This document shows positions 11,202-23,555 of a stretch of DNA of 64,000 nucleotides, one piece after another (position 1 is the first letter of the stretch; the number at the start of each line of letters is the position of its first letter). The DNA comes from Elymus sibiricus. Lineage: Eukaryota; Streptophyta; Magnoliopsida; Poales; Poaceae. The notes beneath the pieces are model-generated. The model was not told where the DNA came from. It searched no databases and was given only the letters and a program-made list of their open reading frames with translations. The stretch covers positions 418,065,162 through 418,129,161 of the forward strand of contig CM077675.1 of NCBI GenBank assembly GCA_039707655.1. Direction: 5' to 3'. The position numbers and the translations under genes were made by a program.

Positions 11202-12781
11202 TGATACTTGTGATCTGCGTTGGGTTTTCCATGAAGAGGAACGGGTAATTGCAGCACAAAGTGGGTAAGTATTTCCTTCAGTTATGAAACCAAGGTTTAT
11301 CGAACCAATAGGAATATCAATCCTCAACCGTCTTCAGCGGCTGCACGCAAATGAACAAACAACTTGCACCCAACGCGGGCAAGAGGGTTGTCAATCCCCT
11401 TGATCTCGTTATTTGCAAGCAAATGAGTTGTGTTGATAATTTTTGATAAATATAAATTGCAAAATAAAATAAAAGATAAATAAAGGCAACAAGGTAATTG
11501 TAGCGTTTGTAAATATATAAGTGAATAGACCCGGGGGCATAGTTTTCCCTAGCTGCATCTCTCATGTAGGCAGCATACGGTGGGTAACAAAATACTGTTG
11601 GGCAATTGATAGAAAAGCGGATAGTTATGTGATTTTCACGGCAATGATCATGTGTATATAGGCATCACGTCCATAAACAAATAGGCCGACTCCTGCCTGC
11701 ACCTATTACTATTACTCCACTCATCGACCGCTATCCAGCATGCATCTAGAGTATTAAGTAAAACAGAGTAATGCATGGAGAACGATGACATGATGTAGAC
11801 AGAGTAAACTCAAGCAATATGAATGAAGCCCATCATGTTATCCTTAGTAGCAACAACACAAAGATGCATCTTGTCCCCTACTTTGTCACTGGGATATACA
11901 AACTCGTCAGGTTGAACCTACCACAGCGCACCACTCCCACTGATGAAATATCAATCTACTTGGCCAAAGCACATCAATAGATCGGAGAGCATTACAAAGC
12001 TATAATGATCATGCAATTAATAGACAATATATATCAGAGGCATCTCAAATACTTTTCATGAATAATCTGAACATAAACCCACAATTCATCGGATCCCAAC
12101 AAACACACCGCACAATAGGATTACATCGGATAGATCAAAGCGAAGATGCGATGATCATTGTATTGAAGATCAAGAGATAGAGAGATTGCCATCTAGGTAC
12201 TAGCTATGGACCCGTAGGTATGTGGTGAACTACTCACACATCATCATGAGGGCAGCAAGGTTGATGAAGAGGCCCTCCATGATCGATCCCCCCTCCGGCA
12301 GGGTGTCGTAACGAAGCTCCAGATGGCCTCGCGACGGAACAGAGACTTGCGGTGGTGGAAAAAGGGTTTCGGGACTGCCTCCAGGGTTTTTGCAATATTA
12401 GAGAATTTATAGGCCAGAGAGGGACGTCGGGAGAGCCACGAGGGGGCCACCACATATCAGGGCGCCCCCCCCCCCCCAGGGCACGCCCTAATGTGTGGTG
12501 GGGCCGTCGTGCGCCTCCCGACCTCCTTTCGAAGCTTCTAGGTCTTCTTTTGGTCCAGAAAAAATCATCAAAAAGTTTCGTGGCAATTGGACTTCATTTG
12601 GTACTGTAAACCTAAAAAGACAAAAACATGCAGAAAACAGCAACTAGCACTGGGCACTGGGTCAATAGGTTAGTGCTCAAAAATATTATAAATTTGTAAA
12701 TAAAGACCCAAAAAGTACCCTAGAATGAAAATATATTGGCTTGGAACAATCAAAAATTATAGATACGTTGGAGACGTATCA
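11202..12781 (-). repeat. LTR of the nested Gypsy-like element (3' LTR in its own sense)
   Basis: It runs from tgatacttgtgatctgcgtt to gagacgtatca, 1580 bp. By eye it is nearly identical to 28635-30207, with scattered substitutions and a longer C-run at about 12466-12478 where the other copy has a shorter one. Confidence 0.9.
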
Positions 12782-14014
12782 AGCATCCCCAAGCTTAATT
12801 CCTGCTCGTCCTCGAGTAGGTAAATGATAAAAACAGAATTTTTGATGTGACATGCTATCCATTATGTAATCTTATACATGTATGATCATTGAGAAAAGAT
12901 GAATCAACAAATATTAACATAGCAATAACTAAAATGTAAGAAACAGAGTTATCAATCCTTAAAAGTATACAATCCTTAAGAAATGTTTACCCCCCCCCCC
13001 CCCATTCATATTATTATATTAGCAAGGCATGGCTCCATCTTCACCACATTAATACAAATGTTAAGCACCACGGTGTCCAAGTCAGGCAATTGGATCGTAC
13101 TTTTTCAATATGCATCAACTTTTTATTCTTCACACAATACATGTGCATGAGCCATTGGACATAGCATTTAAGTGGAATAGAGTATGGTGGTAGATATCAA
13201 AGGGGTAAAAAGTGGACAAGATAGTCTCACATCAACTAGGCGTACCAACGGGCTATGGAGATGCCCATTGATAGATGTCAATGCAAAGAGAAGGGATTGC
13301 CATGCAAATGATGCACTAGAGCTATAAGTGTATGAAAGCTCAAATGAAGCTAAGTGGGGTGTGCATCCAACTTGCTTGCTCATGAAGACCTTGGGCATTT
13401 GAGGAAGCCCGTCATTGGAATATACAAGCCAAGTTTGTAATATGAATAAGTGATTCCCACTAGCATATGAAAATGATATATCATGATACTCTCTACATGA
13501 GGAACATGGTGCCACTTTGAGGCACAAGTGTGGTAAAAGATAGTACCAAAGTCCCTTCTCTCATTTTTTTTGAATGGATGGTGGGCTCATTTGGCCTCCC
13601 CCATCTTTATTTTTTGTCCGGAGTCTCATCTCGACTTGTGGGAGAATCATTGTCTCCATCATTCTTTCCTCACTGGGACAATGCTCTAATAATGATGATC
13701 AGCACACTTTTATTTACTTACAACTCGATATGGAGAACTTATATGAAGATATGACTCTGTATGAATGCCTCTGGCAGTGTACCTGGATGTGCAATGATCT
13801 AGCGTGATAAGTATCAAAAATATGATGAACGGTGGCTTTGCCACAAATACTATGTCAGCTCTATATGATCATGCAAAGCAATATGATGATGAACGAACTA
13901 GTCATGTGAAGTGACGATAGAATTTGCATGGAAATATATCTCGAAATAGTTATGGAAATTCCATGATAGGTAGGTATGGTGGCTGTTTTGAGCAAGATAT
14001 AATGAGGCTTATGT
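12782..14014. other. Non-coding interior of the nested Gypsy-like element
   Basis: It starts with the complement of the polypurine tract (gcatccccaagctt). It holds a 14-bp poly-C run at about 12990-13003. I find no reading frame with a recognisable retroelement domain here. The same kind of sequence resumes at 16719-18290. Confidence 0.6.
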
Positions 14015-14019
14015 GCAAT

Positions 14020-16713
14020 TGAAAGGACATGGATGTCGCCTAGAGGGGGGGTGAATAGGCGCTTTAAAATAATTACGGTTTAGGCTTGAACAAATGCGGA
14101 ATAAAACTAACGTTTAATATGTCAAGCACAAAACCTAAAACAACTAGGCTCACCTATGTGCACCAACAACTTATGCTAAGCAAGATAAACAACTAAGTGA
14201 TACAAGATATATAGCAACAAACAATATGGCTATCACAAAGTAAAGTGCATAAGTAAAGGGCTCGGGTCAGAGATAACCGAGGCACGAGGAGACGATGATG
14301 TATCCCGAAGTTCACACCCTTGCGGATGCTAATCTCCGTTCGGAGCGGTGTGGAGGCACAATGCTCCCCAAGAAGCCACTAGGGCCACCGTAATCTCCTC
14401 ACGCCCTCGCACAATGCAAGATGCCGTGATTCCACTAAGGGACGCTTGAGGGCGGTCACCGAACCCGTACAAATGGCAACCCTTGGGGGCGGTCACCGGT
14501 ACCCGTACACTTTGGCAACCCTTGGGGGTGGTTCACCAGTACCCGTACAAATTTCTCGGGGCAATCTCCACAACCTAATTGGAGACCCCGATGATTGCCC
14601 AGAGCTTTACACCACAATGATTGAGCTCCGAGGCACCACCAACCGTCTAGGGCGCCAAGGCACCCCAGAGGAACAAGCTCTAGGGTGCACAAACACCCAA
14701 GAGTAATAAGCTTCCCAACTTCTCACTTCCACGTATCACCGTGGAGAACTCAAACCGATGCACCAAATGCAATGGCAAGGGCACACGGAGTGCCCAAGTC
14801 CTTCTCTCCCAAATCCCACCACAACAACTAATGCTATGGAGGAAATGAGAGGAAGAACGAAGAAGAAAACGAAGAACTCCAAGATCAAGATCCAAGGGGT
14901 TCCCCTCACAAAGAGGAGAAAGTGATTGGTGGAAATGTGGATCTAGATCTCCTCTCTCTTTTCCCTCAAGAACTAGCAAGAATCATTGGAGGGATTGAGA
15001 GTTAGCAAGCTAGAAGAAGGTCAACAATGGGAGAAGAACACGAGCTCAAGAGTTAGAGAGCAATGGGGAAGAAGACCCCCTTTTATAGGTGGGGGAAAAT
15101 CCAACCGTTACCCCCACAGCCCGCACACAAGCGGTAGTACCGCTTAGGGGAGCGGTACTTCCGCTTAAACCCGTCCTGGAACAACAGAGCGGTAGTACCG
15201 CTGGCATGGGCGGTACTTCCGCTTGGGGCGGTAGTACCGCTCATGAGGGAGCGGTACTTCCACTCAGAAATCCCAGAAGACCGGTAGAGAAAAGGATGCG
15301 AAAGAGGCCGCGGACCCTCAGGGCGGCAGTACCGCCAGGTACTTCCGCTTAAAAAGAATAAGCGGCACTGCAGGGCGGTAGTACCGCTCGGTACTACCGC
15401 TTAAAAAAGTTAAGCGGCACATAAGGGCGGTAGTACCGCTGGAGCGGTACTACCGCTCGGAAGAGCGGTACTTCCGCTTAAGAGAAATAAAGAACCCAAG
15501 CAACCAGATGGATACAGAAAAACCAGAACTGCCATAACTTCTGCAAATGAGCTCTGAATTGAGCAAACCAAAGCTTGTTGGTTTTCTTAAGAAGAGGCAG
15601 TATAAAAATGCCAATGGTATAGAGATGTGAAACCTCTATCAATGAAGAACCGGCAAAAACTCCAACATCAAAAACATCATAGAAGATGCATATGGACTCC
15701 GTTTTCGATGAACTTGAGCTTGTCATGAAGCTGACCATAAGCTCAAGAAACCTCAAAGAGAAAAACTAACCAAGAACCAAGAAAGATGATGATGCCAAGA
15801 ATGCAATGGTTTGAGCTCTCAACGAACGATACGATCAAGCTACTCACTTGAGAGCCCCCTTGATAGTACGGCTATCTATCCTATAACCCAGTCTCCCAAC
15901 TACCACTATGAGACCGGTAAAATAGAAAACCCTATCAAGGTCAAACCTTAGCCTTGCGCATAGTCCACTTGAGCTAGATGATGACGATCTTGACTTCCTC
16001 AAGATGGACCACCTTTCTTGATTGCGTTGGCTCGATGAAGACTAGTTGATTGCTCCCCCATACTTCACTATGGGTGAGCCACTCTTCGGCACATCTTCAC
16101 AAGTCCATTGTCACCACAATGGACGGCAAGCTTCAAGCATGATCTCTCCGTGATGCTTCACTTGAACTTGCACACCGCAACCTTGATGACGATCACCACT
16201 TGATGTCATCCTCCATGGATTGTATGGGATCTTCTTATTGATGCTCGCCCATGGAAACATACCTAACCCCACAAAGAACACTCACAGGGAACATGGGTTA
16301 GTACACAAAGCGTAATGGACAATGCTTACCATTCCATGGGATCACTTGATCCCTCTCGGTACATCTTGTACGCTTTGTGTGTTGATCAACTTGATTCACT
16401 CTTTGACTTAGTCTTGATCAACCTTGTATCTTATCTTCTCTCTTCATAAAGATGATGTCTTGAAGGTAAACATGAATGTTCACACAATCTTCTTCTTCAA
16501 GACATGCTTGCAATAATCTCAACTCTCTCATGACCAATCTTTGGATAAAACCTTACATACCACCTTGGTCACCATATAAACTCCTTGAAACCAACACATG
16601 TACTTCAAGAAGTGCCTATGGACAAATCCTTCGAATATAACTCAAGGAAACCATTAGTCCATAGGGATTGTCATCAATTACCAAAACCACACATGGATAA
16701 ATGTGCTCTTACA
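14020..16713. repeat. Solo LTR of an unclassified LTR retrotransposon
   Basis: The 2694-bp block starts TGAAAGGACATGGATGTCGC and ends TGCTCTTACA (TG...CA). It is flanked by gcaat (14015-14019) and gcaac (16714-16718), a 5-bp target duplication with one change. No internal region is present, so it is most simply a solo LTR left by recombination. Its right 1.65 kb matches the partial copy at 1-1373. Confidence 0.7.
15120..15485. repeat. Array of GCGGTAGTACCGCT-type palindromes inside the solo LTR
   Basis: At least ten copies of the self-complementary word gcggtagtaccgc and its variant gcggtacttccgctt occur in 365 bp. The equivalent array at 60-380 uses the word accggtagtaccggt. Confidence 0.65.
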
Positions 16714-16718
16714 GCAAC

Positions 16719-18290
16719 AGAGCGTGTCATGTCACGGGGTTTGGATGCACCGGCGAGAGTTGCACCGATCCTCTAGGTGAGAACGGGCTATGCACGGTAC
16801 CGAAGAGGCTAGCAAAATATGAGAAGGTGAGATTGCATATGTCCATGGTTTCACATTAGTCATAAAGAACTCATATACTTATTGCAAAGTTTTATTAGTT
16901 TATCATAAATCAAAGTACTACTCGCATGCCCCGAGGGAAGAGCTTGGTAGGAGTTAACCATCGCGCGCTTCCGACCCGAAACATCACTAGGATTTCAACG
17001 AGGAATAGAAATGCTCACACAACATCACCATGCCTCTTTAATTTTTAGATGAACAAAAGGGTCAACCTCTCTTAATATCGACACTTCTATGGTTTAACAA
17101 TTATGAACTCACGCCTATTTCATATTACCACATCAATATCATTGACCCACAATTTCTCTATATGTGCTACATGACGGTTTTGGTTATCACTCATTGAATA
17201 CCTAATATTCTTGGACTAGTCTTATGACCCGTGCAAATTACCGTCACTATTTATTAACTCTCAAACAAATATAAGTGAAGAACGAGAGTGAAATCATTTC
17301 TATAAAATCTACACGCCATCGTGCTCAAAAAGATATAAGTGAAGTACTAGAGCAACTGCTAAGCTCAAAAGATATAAGTGAAGCACATAGAGTATTCTAG
17401 CAAATTATGATGAAGGTGTGTCTCTCTTAAATAGGTGTGTCCAGCAAACAATGATTGTGGCAAACTGAAAGTAAAAGCAAACGACGCTCCAAGCAAAACT
17501 CATATCATGTGACGAATAAAAATATAGCTTCAAGTGACATACCGATGGATTTGAGACGAAAGAGGGGATGCCTTCTGGGGCATCCCCAAGCTTAGACGCT
17601 TGAGTCTCCTTTAAAATATTACCTTGGGGTGCCTTGGGCGTCCCCAAGCTTAGGCTCTTGCTACTCCTTATTCCTTTGTCCATCATGATAACACCAAAAA
17701 CTTGAAAACTTCAATCACACAAAACTCAACAAAACTTCGTGAGATCCGTTAGTATAAGAAACATATTGCATACTTTAAATACTGTTATAAATTGATTCAA
17801 ATTTCATAAATGCATAATAGGTTCTGTATTCTAACTTCTCCATGGCTTATACCCCCCGATGCAATCCATAGCATAATCAAAACAAGCAACTATGCAAGCA
17901 AAAACAGAATCTGTCTAAAACAGAACAGTCTGTAGAAATCTGTAGAGAACCTATACTTCTATAACTCTAAAAATTCTGAAAAATTAGGAAAACCTCGAAA
18001 TTTTTTATAGAAACACTGTGTAACAATTTCAGATCATTATCACTCTCCAGTAAAACATGAAAATTCATGTACTGGAGTCAAAAGTTTCTGTTTTGTTTCA
18101 GCATCGATTCTACTCATCTTGTGAGTCATCCCAAAGGCTTTACTTGGCACAAACACTAATTTAAACACAAAAACATAATAATTACAGAGGAAATAATCAT
18201 TTTATTAAAAACAAACAGAAAGTTTAAAGCAAAAATTTAAAGATAACTATTGGGTTGCCTCCCAACAAGCGCTATTGTTTTATGCCCCTA
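16719..18290. other. Non-coding interior of the nested Gypsy-like element, continued
   Basis: This is collinear in character with 12782-14014 and carries no recognised domain. On the minus strand the string agcgcttgttgggaggcaac (about 18253-18272) is a landmark shared by several Triticeae Gypsy elements, as I recall. The repeated phrase 'tccccaagctta' occurs at 17583 and 17642. Confidence 0.55.
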
Positions 18291-18556
18291 GCTAGGCATA
18301 ATGCATAGTTTCAAGTATTGTAATCTTTGACATCAAGCTCCTTAATAACACAACCATGGATAATAGGGGAAATAGGAGGCTTCAAAATAGGATCCTTTAT
18401 CAAATTCATAAAGTTGGGATGAAAACTAATCATCTTTAGATCCTCGTTCCTTTTGGTAGGAGGTGTACTAATGCTCTTAGGAATGTATATGAACTTGGGG
18501 TTTTTGTTATGAGAAGTACTAGCATTAGCTTTAGGAGGTGTGAAGGTGGAACCTAC

Positions 18557-19028
18557 TGAGGGAGACCCGGACTAAGGGGTCCTCAGGCTGCCGGCTCATC
18601 TCTCGATAGGCCGGCTCGATGGGCCATTCTCTGAAGAAGGGCCGGACACATCAAGACTCCATGTTCCATAAGGAAGCCCCGAAGGCGCGTCGTGCACTCC
18701 AAGTCAAGATGAGGAAATCGCCATCTCCATCCTCGGCAGGAGGCCCACCATGTGTAAACCCTAGTACCCCCCGGTGTCTATATAAACCGGGAGGGTTTTA
18801 GATCATAGGACACAGAAACTCATCTAGGGTTTTAGCTAAACGATCTCAAGGTAGATCAACTCTGTAACCTTCATACTATCAATATAATCAAGCAGTACGT
18901 AGGGTTTTACCTCCATAGGAGGGCCCGAACCTGGGTAAACATCGTCTCCTTCGTCCCTTTGTTACCATCGATCCTAGTCTCACAGCTCGGGACCCCCTAC
19001 CCGAGATCCGCCGGTTTTGACACCGACA
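18557..19028 (+). repeat. 5' LTR of the gag-protease element
   Basis: It runs from TGAGGGAGACCCGGACTAAG to GTTTTGACACCGACA. A TATA box (ctatataaaccggg at about 18778) and the downstream cap region are visible, and the same is present at the second LTR. It is followed by ttggtgctttcattgag, which holds the primer-binding region. Confidence 0.92.
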
Positions 19029-19073
19029 TTGGTGCTTTCATTGAGAGTTCCGCTGTGATCACTCAAGGAATCG

Positions 19074-22000
19074 ATGGCTCGCGTCTTCATCAACGAAGAG
19101 GTCCGCAGCATGGACTCCTTTGTCCCTGGACAGATCTTCGCTTTCGGCAGCATCGTGCTGCACGCTTACTCGACCGGCCACCTTGGCCGGGTCGGAAGTT
19201 TCGCCCCTGATCAAGAAGTCCGATTCGGGAACTTAGAGTTCTCCGTGGACCCTCGGGGCGATCTCTTGCTCACCGGGCTCGCAGTCTCACCTGACGCGCC
19301 CGAGGACTCCAAGGCCTTGACCTCGGATGTCGTTTTCAATCCCGCTCACGGGGCCAATCCTGGTGATGATCTGGACTTAAGACCGGATCCGGCTGTAGCG
19401 CCAGATCGCCGGGCACCAGCTCCTGCCGAACACACTTCTCGTGCGGACGCGGCGGAGGTCAACACCGAACACGCCAGGCAGATTGACCCGGTCGAGCTCT
19501 CGACACTCTGCGAAGCTCTAGATCGGATCTCCTTGATGCAAACTACTAATGACCCGATCCCGATCCATACTCAGATCGGTCTTGAGGCGGGTCAAGAGGG
19601 ATTTTTCGTCCCACCCACCACCCACTTAGTAGCCACTATCGAAGACTTAACCGATATGTTGGACTACGCCTCCGAGGAGGCAGAAGACTTGGAGGAGGAA
19701 GATCGCGTTCCCACCCCCGTCAACACCGGGCGATGGACCGCCACCTCCACCTACGATGTCTACATGGTGGACACGCCAGCCGGTAACGGCGAGCGCACAC
19801 CAGCAAACAATGGTGACGACTCAGGTGAGGCGCCGTCAAGGCGCCGGAAACCGCGTAAGCGATCAAAGCCAAAAAAGGGAAGGGAAGCTATTGCCGGCAC
19901 CGGGGAAAACGATACCCCGGAAGACCTCGGCGATCCCGATATCCTCGAGTATCCGTTGGAGGACCAGGAAAGGCCGGAGGACCAGCGCGACCCCGAAGAT
20001 CCGAACGACTCCGATGATAACAACTACCTCCCCCCTATAGAGGAGGAGGATAGCCCGGACGATGAGGACATCATCGTCCCCGAGACCATCGAGGATCAGG
20101 AACGATTCAGGCAACAGCTTTTAGCCACTGCCCAGAGCCTAAAGGCAAAAGCGCGGCAACTCAAGGCCGAACAAGACACCCTCAACGATAGATGGACAAG
20201 CGTTCTATCAGCCGAGGAAGAACACGGCGCCGGTCTATGGGACCAACCCAAGAGTTACCCCCGCCGGCGGCTGCTGCCACAATTCGACAACGAGCTCCCC
20301 AATACGCTGTCCCCCAAGCACACTCCATACGACCAGCCGGACCGTCCTCCCCGAGGACGAGATAGGACGGCTGGCGAGGCTGGTTATAGGCCGGCGATAC
20401 CCCGCAGAAGGGGAAAAGAGCCAATGGAGCCCGACGACAGGTATGACCTGCGACGCGACCTGGATGATAGAACAGGCCGCACGAGATCCATCTACGGATC
20501 TAGAGGGTATTCCCCTGGTAGAAGGGACGAGTACCGGCCCTGGAGCGACCGAACCAACAGAGTTCGGGACCAAAACCGGGCCAGAACAGACGCCGACTAC
20601 CGGCGCGATATAGCACGGGTCAGAGGCGCTGCCCACCCGCTCTGCTTCACTGATGAGGTGATGCAGCATCAGTTCCCGGAAGGGTTTAAACCCGTGAACA
20701 TCGAGCAATACGACGGAACAACTGACCCAGCAGTGTGGATCGAGGATTTCCTCCTCCACATTCACATGGCACGAGGAGACGACCTCCATGCCATCAAGTA
20801 CCTACCCCTTAAACTTAAGGGGCCAGCTCGGCACTGGTTAAACAGTCTCCCCAAAAACTCTATCGGGTGCTGGGAGGACCTCGAGGATGCATTCCGATCT
20901 AACTTCCAGGGCACCTATGTACGGCCCCCGGACTCTTCCGACCTAAGCAATGTCGTGCAAAAGGCAGGAGAGTCCGCTCGACAATTCTGGAACCGGTTCT
21001 TGACCAAGAAAAACCAGATCGTCAATTGCCCAGATGCTGAAGCTATAGCCTCTTTCAGACACAATATTCGGGATGAGTGGCTGGCTCGCCAGCTCAGTCA
21101 GGATAAACCCAGGACCATGTCCGCCCTCACATCGCTCATGACCCGCTTTTGCGCGGGCGAGGATAACTGGCTAGCAAGGCGAAGCCACAACCCCGAAGAC
21201 CCCGGTACTTCCGAAGTCCGGGATGGAAACGGGAAACCACGACGTAACAAAAACAAACGACGGCACAGCACTAGCGACGCCGATGACACAGCCGTTAACG
21301 CCGGTTTCCGCAACCCAAGATCCGGGCAGCGGAAGAAGCCTCCTAAAGGCAACCGCGATGGACCCACCCCGCTGGACAAGATCATGGAGAGGGCTTGCCA
21401 GATCCATGGCACTCCAGACAAGCCCGCCAACCACACCAACCGTAACTGTTGGGTGTTTAAACAGGCCGGCAAACTCGCAACCGAGGACCAGGGCAAAGGC
21501 CCACGCAGCGAGGACGACGAGGAGCCCCGCGGTCCGAACAATGGAGGTCAGAAGAAATTCCCTCAAGAAGTAAAAACGGTGAACATGATATACGCCACGC
21601 ATATACCTAAAAAGGAGAGGAAGCGCGCCCTTCGAGAGGTCTACGCCGTAGAGCCTGTAGCCCCGAAGTTTAACCCGTGGTCGGCCTACCCGATCACTTT
21701 TGATCGACGAGATCACCCGACCAGTATCCGTCATGGAGGTTCGGCGGCCCTCGTCCTAGACCCCATTATCGATGGGTATCACCTCACTAAAGTCCTAATG
21801 GACGGAGGAAGTAGCCTCAATCTGATCTACTCAGATACGGTGAAAAAGATGGGCATAGATCAGTCAAGGATAAAGCCTAGCAACACTACCTTTAAAGGAG
21901 TGATCCCGGGTGTCGAAGCCCGGTGCACAGGCTCTGTTAGCCTGGAAGTAGTGTTCGGTTCGCCCGACAACTTCCGCAGCGAGGAATTGATCTTCGACAT

Positions 22001-22220
22001 CGTCCCCTTCCGCAGCGGTTATCACGCCCTGCTGGGCCGAACAACGTTCGCTCGCTTTAACGCCGTCCCACACTACGCATACCTCAAGCTCAAGATGCCT
22101 GGTCCCAAGGGGGTCATCACCGTCAACGGCAACACAGAGCGTTCCCTCCGAACTGAGGAGCATGCATTGGCCCTCGCGGCCGAATTCCATTATGAGGACG
22201 GTCGGCAAACACCCAAATAG
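19074..22220 (+). CDS. Gypsy gag-protease polyprotein
   Basis: A single open frame of 1048 codons. The N-terminal 500 residues are acidic, Pro/Arg-rich and of low complexity. A retrotransposon Gag core follows at about residues 540-690 (DDLHAIKYLPLKLKGPARHW, then WEDLEDAFRSNF and a FWNRFLTKKNQI helix). Near residue 907 is a retropepsin-type site (VLMDGGSSLNLIY, DGGS instead of DTG/DSG) and later the ALLGRTTFARF strand typical of plant Gypsy proteases. It would form the particle and cut the polyprotein. The frame closes with TAG/TAA before any polymerase, so the missing pol looks structural and not due to a frameshift. The intact frame fits recent activity supported in trans. Confidence 0.9.
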   Translation: MARVFINEEVRSMDSFVPGQIFAFGSIVLHAYSTGHLGRVGSFAPDQEVRFGNLEFSVDPRGDLLLTGLAVSPDAPEDSKALTSDVVFNPAHGANPGDDLDLRPDPAVAPDRRAPAPAEHTSRADAAEVNTEHARQIDPVELSTLCEALDRISLMQTTNDPIPIHTQIGLEAGQEGFFVPPTTHLVATIEDLTDMLDYASEEAEDLEEEDRVPTPVNTGRWTATSTYDVYMVDTPAGNGERTPANNGDDSGEAPSRRRKPRKRSKPKKGREAIAGTGENDTPEDLGDPDILEYPLEDQERPEDQRDPEDPNDSDDNNYLPPIEEEDSPDDEDIIVPETIEDQERFRQQLLATAQSLKAKARQLKAEQDTLNDRWTSVLSAEEEHGAGLWDQPKSYPRRRLLPQFDNELPNTLSPKHTPYDQPDRPPRGRDRTAGEAGYRPAIPRRRGKEPMEPDDRYDLRRDLDDRTGRTRSIYGSRGYSPGRRDEYRPWSDRTNRVRDQNRARTDADYRRDIARVRGAAHPLCFTDEVMQHQFPEGFKPVNIEQYDGTTDPAVWIEDFLLHIHMARGDDLHAIKYLPLKLKGPARHWLNSLPKNSIGCWEDLEDAFRSNFQGTYVRPPDSSDLSNVVQKAGESARQFWNRFLTKKNQIVNCPDAEAIASFRHNIRDEWLARQLSQDKPRTMSALTSLMTRFCAGEDNWLARRSHNPEDPGTSEVRDGNGKPRRNKNKRRHSTSDADDTAVNAGFRNPRSGQRKKPPKGNRDGPTPLDKIMERACQIHGTPDKPANHTNRNCWVFKQAGKLATEDQGKGPRSEDDEEPRGPNNGGQKKFPQEVKTVNMIYATHIPKKERKRALREVYAVEPVAPKFNPWSAYPITFDRRDHPTSIRHGGSAALVLDPIIDGYHLTKVLMDGGSSLNLIYSDTVKKMGIDQSRIKPSNTTFKGVIPGVEARCTGSVSLEVVFGSPDNFRSEELIFDIVPFRSGYHALLGRTTFARFNAVPHYAYLKLKMPGPKGVITVNGNTERSLRTEEHALALAAEFHYEDGRQTPK

Positions 22221-23555
22221 GCCATAAAGGCCCGTAGGGTCGACAAACGAGTTCGGTTTCAATCCGAACTCCCAGACTCTTCTGCTCCCCAGAAATAGGA
22301 ATACGCCCCCATTGCACAGCCCTAACGACCACCAAACACGTGCCAAGAAGGCACAACTTCGCGCTCAAGATTCCATGGGTAGCAATGGGGAGCAACCATC
22401 AAGTGGTAAGTGCTCGGCTAGACCGACCAATACCAATACACGTCTTTGGACAAAACACAGGTACCATCAAGGACCTGTTAAAAAGTGTAAAGCTCATCGA
22501 TACTTTGGCGACTTCTCAAGACCTTCTTCCCAAGGTCCTCTCGGCGACAGCATCACTCTTAATGGGATGCAACCCTCACAGAGGAACATGAATGGACAGG
22601 CAACAAGGCACATCGAAGACGTCATGTCATCAATCGAAGACTCTTGGTACAGCCTCCCCTCTGTAAATTTTATATTTCATCTACCTGTAAACAGTTGCTT
22701 CGGCAATCCATGTTATAAGATTTATTGAGCAAGTACAAAACCATTATATATGGTTACTTCGTTGTCTTTTATACATTCTCTGTTCTTATCTTGGTCACGT
22801 TTTTTGCGAAAACTGTTTGGTATATACTATGACGCAACCGGCTAATAGACCGGGGGCTCGAATTTAAAATCGCCTTGAACATCACCTCAGTACAACTGGT
22901 TGTGTGTTCGGCGTCTTGGGTTTTGCTTTATATGCATCGGATCCGAACTATGTCTTGGGTCAAAAGTTGGGTTGCCCGGCTCCTGTGCTTGCCCTCTTAC
23001 GTTCCGCTCGTTCGGCTAAAAGGGCAAAGGGAGAACCACTGCGATTGTGCTTCCAGCTCGTCTGGTCAAGCACCTCAGGGGAGAAAGCCAAAAACTGACC
23101 GTCATAGTAAGCGAGAACCGGTCTGCGAATCCGAGCATAAGTGTCATACTAAAAGATCAATAGAGGTTCTTCCGTGTTATACGATGGGTTTCGTTCTTGT
23201 ACAAACCATGTGATGCTGGCTTCGGCCCCGAACATCACACTGGGGGCTGGTTATCAGCCCCCCGCATTTTTCTACACTCCCACGGCTAACTGAAAGCGAT
23301 AGAGCACCATAGTCCGATTGCCTTGTCCCGCTCGCATTACCGCCTTCGGGCGCCGATACCTCGGCTAAGGGTAAAAGTGCGGATACAAAGACACCCCGCG
23401 TAGTATCTACGTGGGGGCTGAAGCCGACGACTCGCTGCTTTCAGATAAACCGGCCACATAGGAGTCTAAATAAACACACACTACTTATAAGACATGATAA
23501 ACCATGCAACTTTAATCATAAAGCGTTAAAAGTCTTCAGACATATTACAACGCGT
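22221..23555. other. Non-coding spacer between gag-protease and the antisense gene
   Basis: In autonomous relatives pol would occupy this place. I see no reverse transcriptase or integrase motif on either strand. Short 'gggggct' purine-rich phrases recur (22852, 23240, 23412), resembling the polypurine style of this group. Confidence 0.6.
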
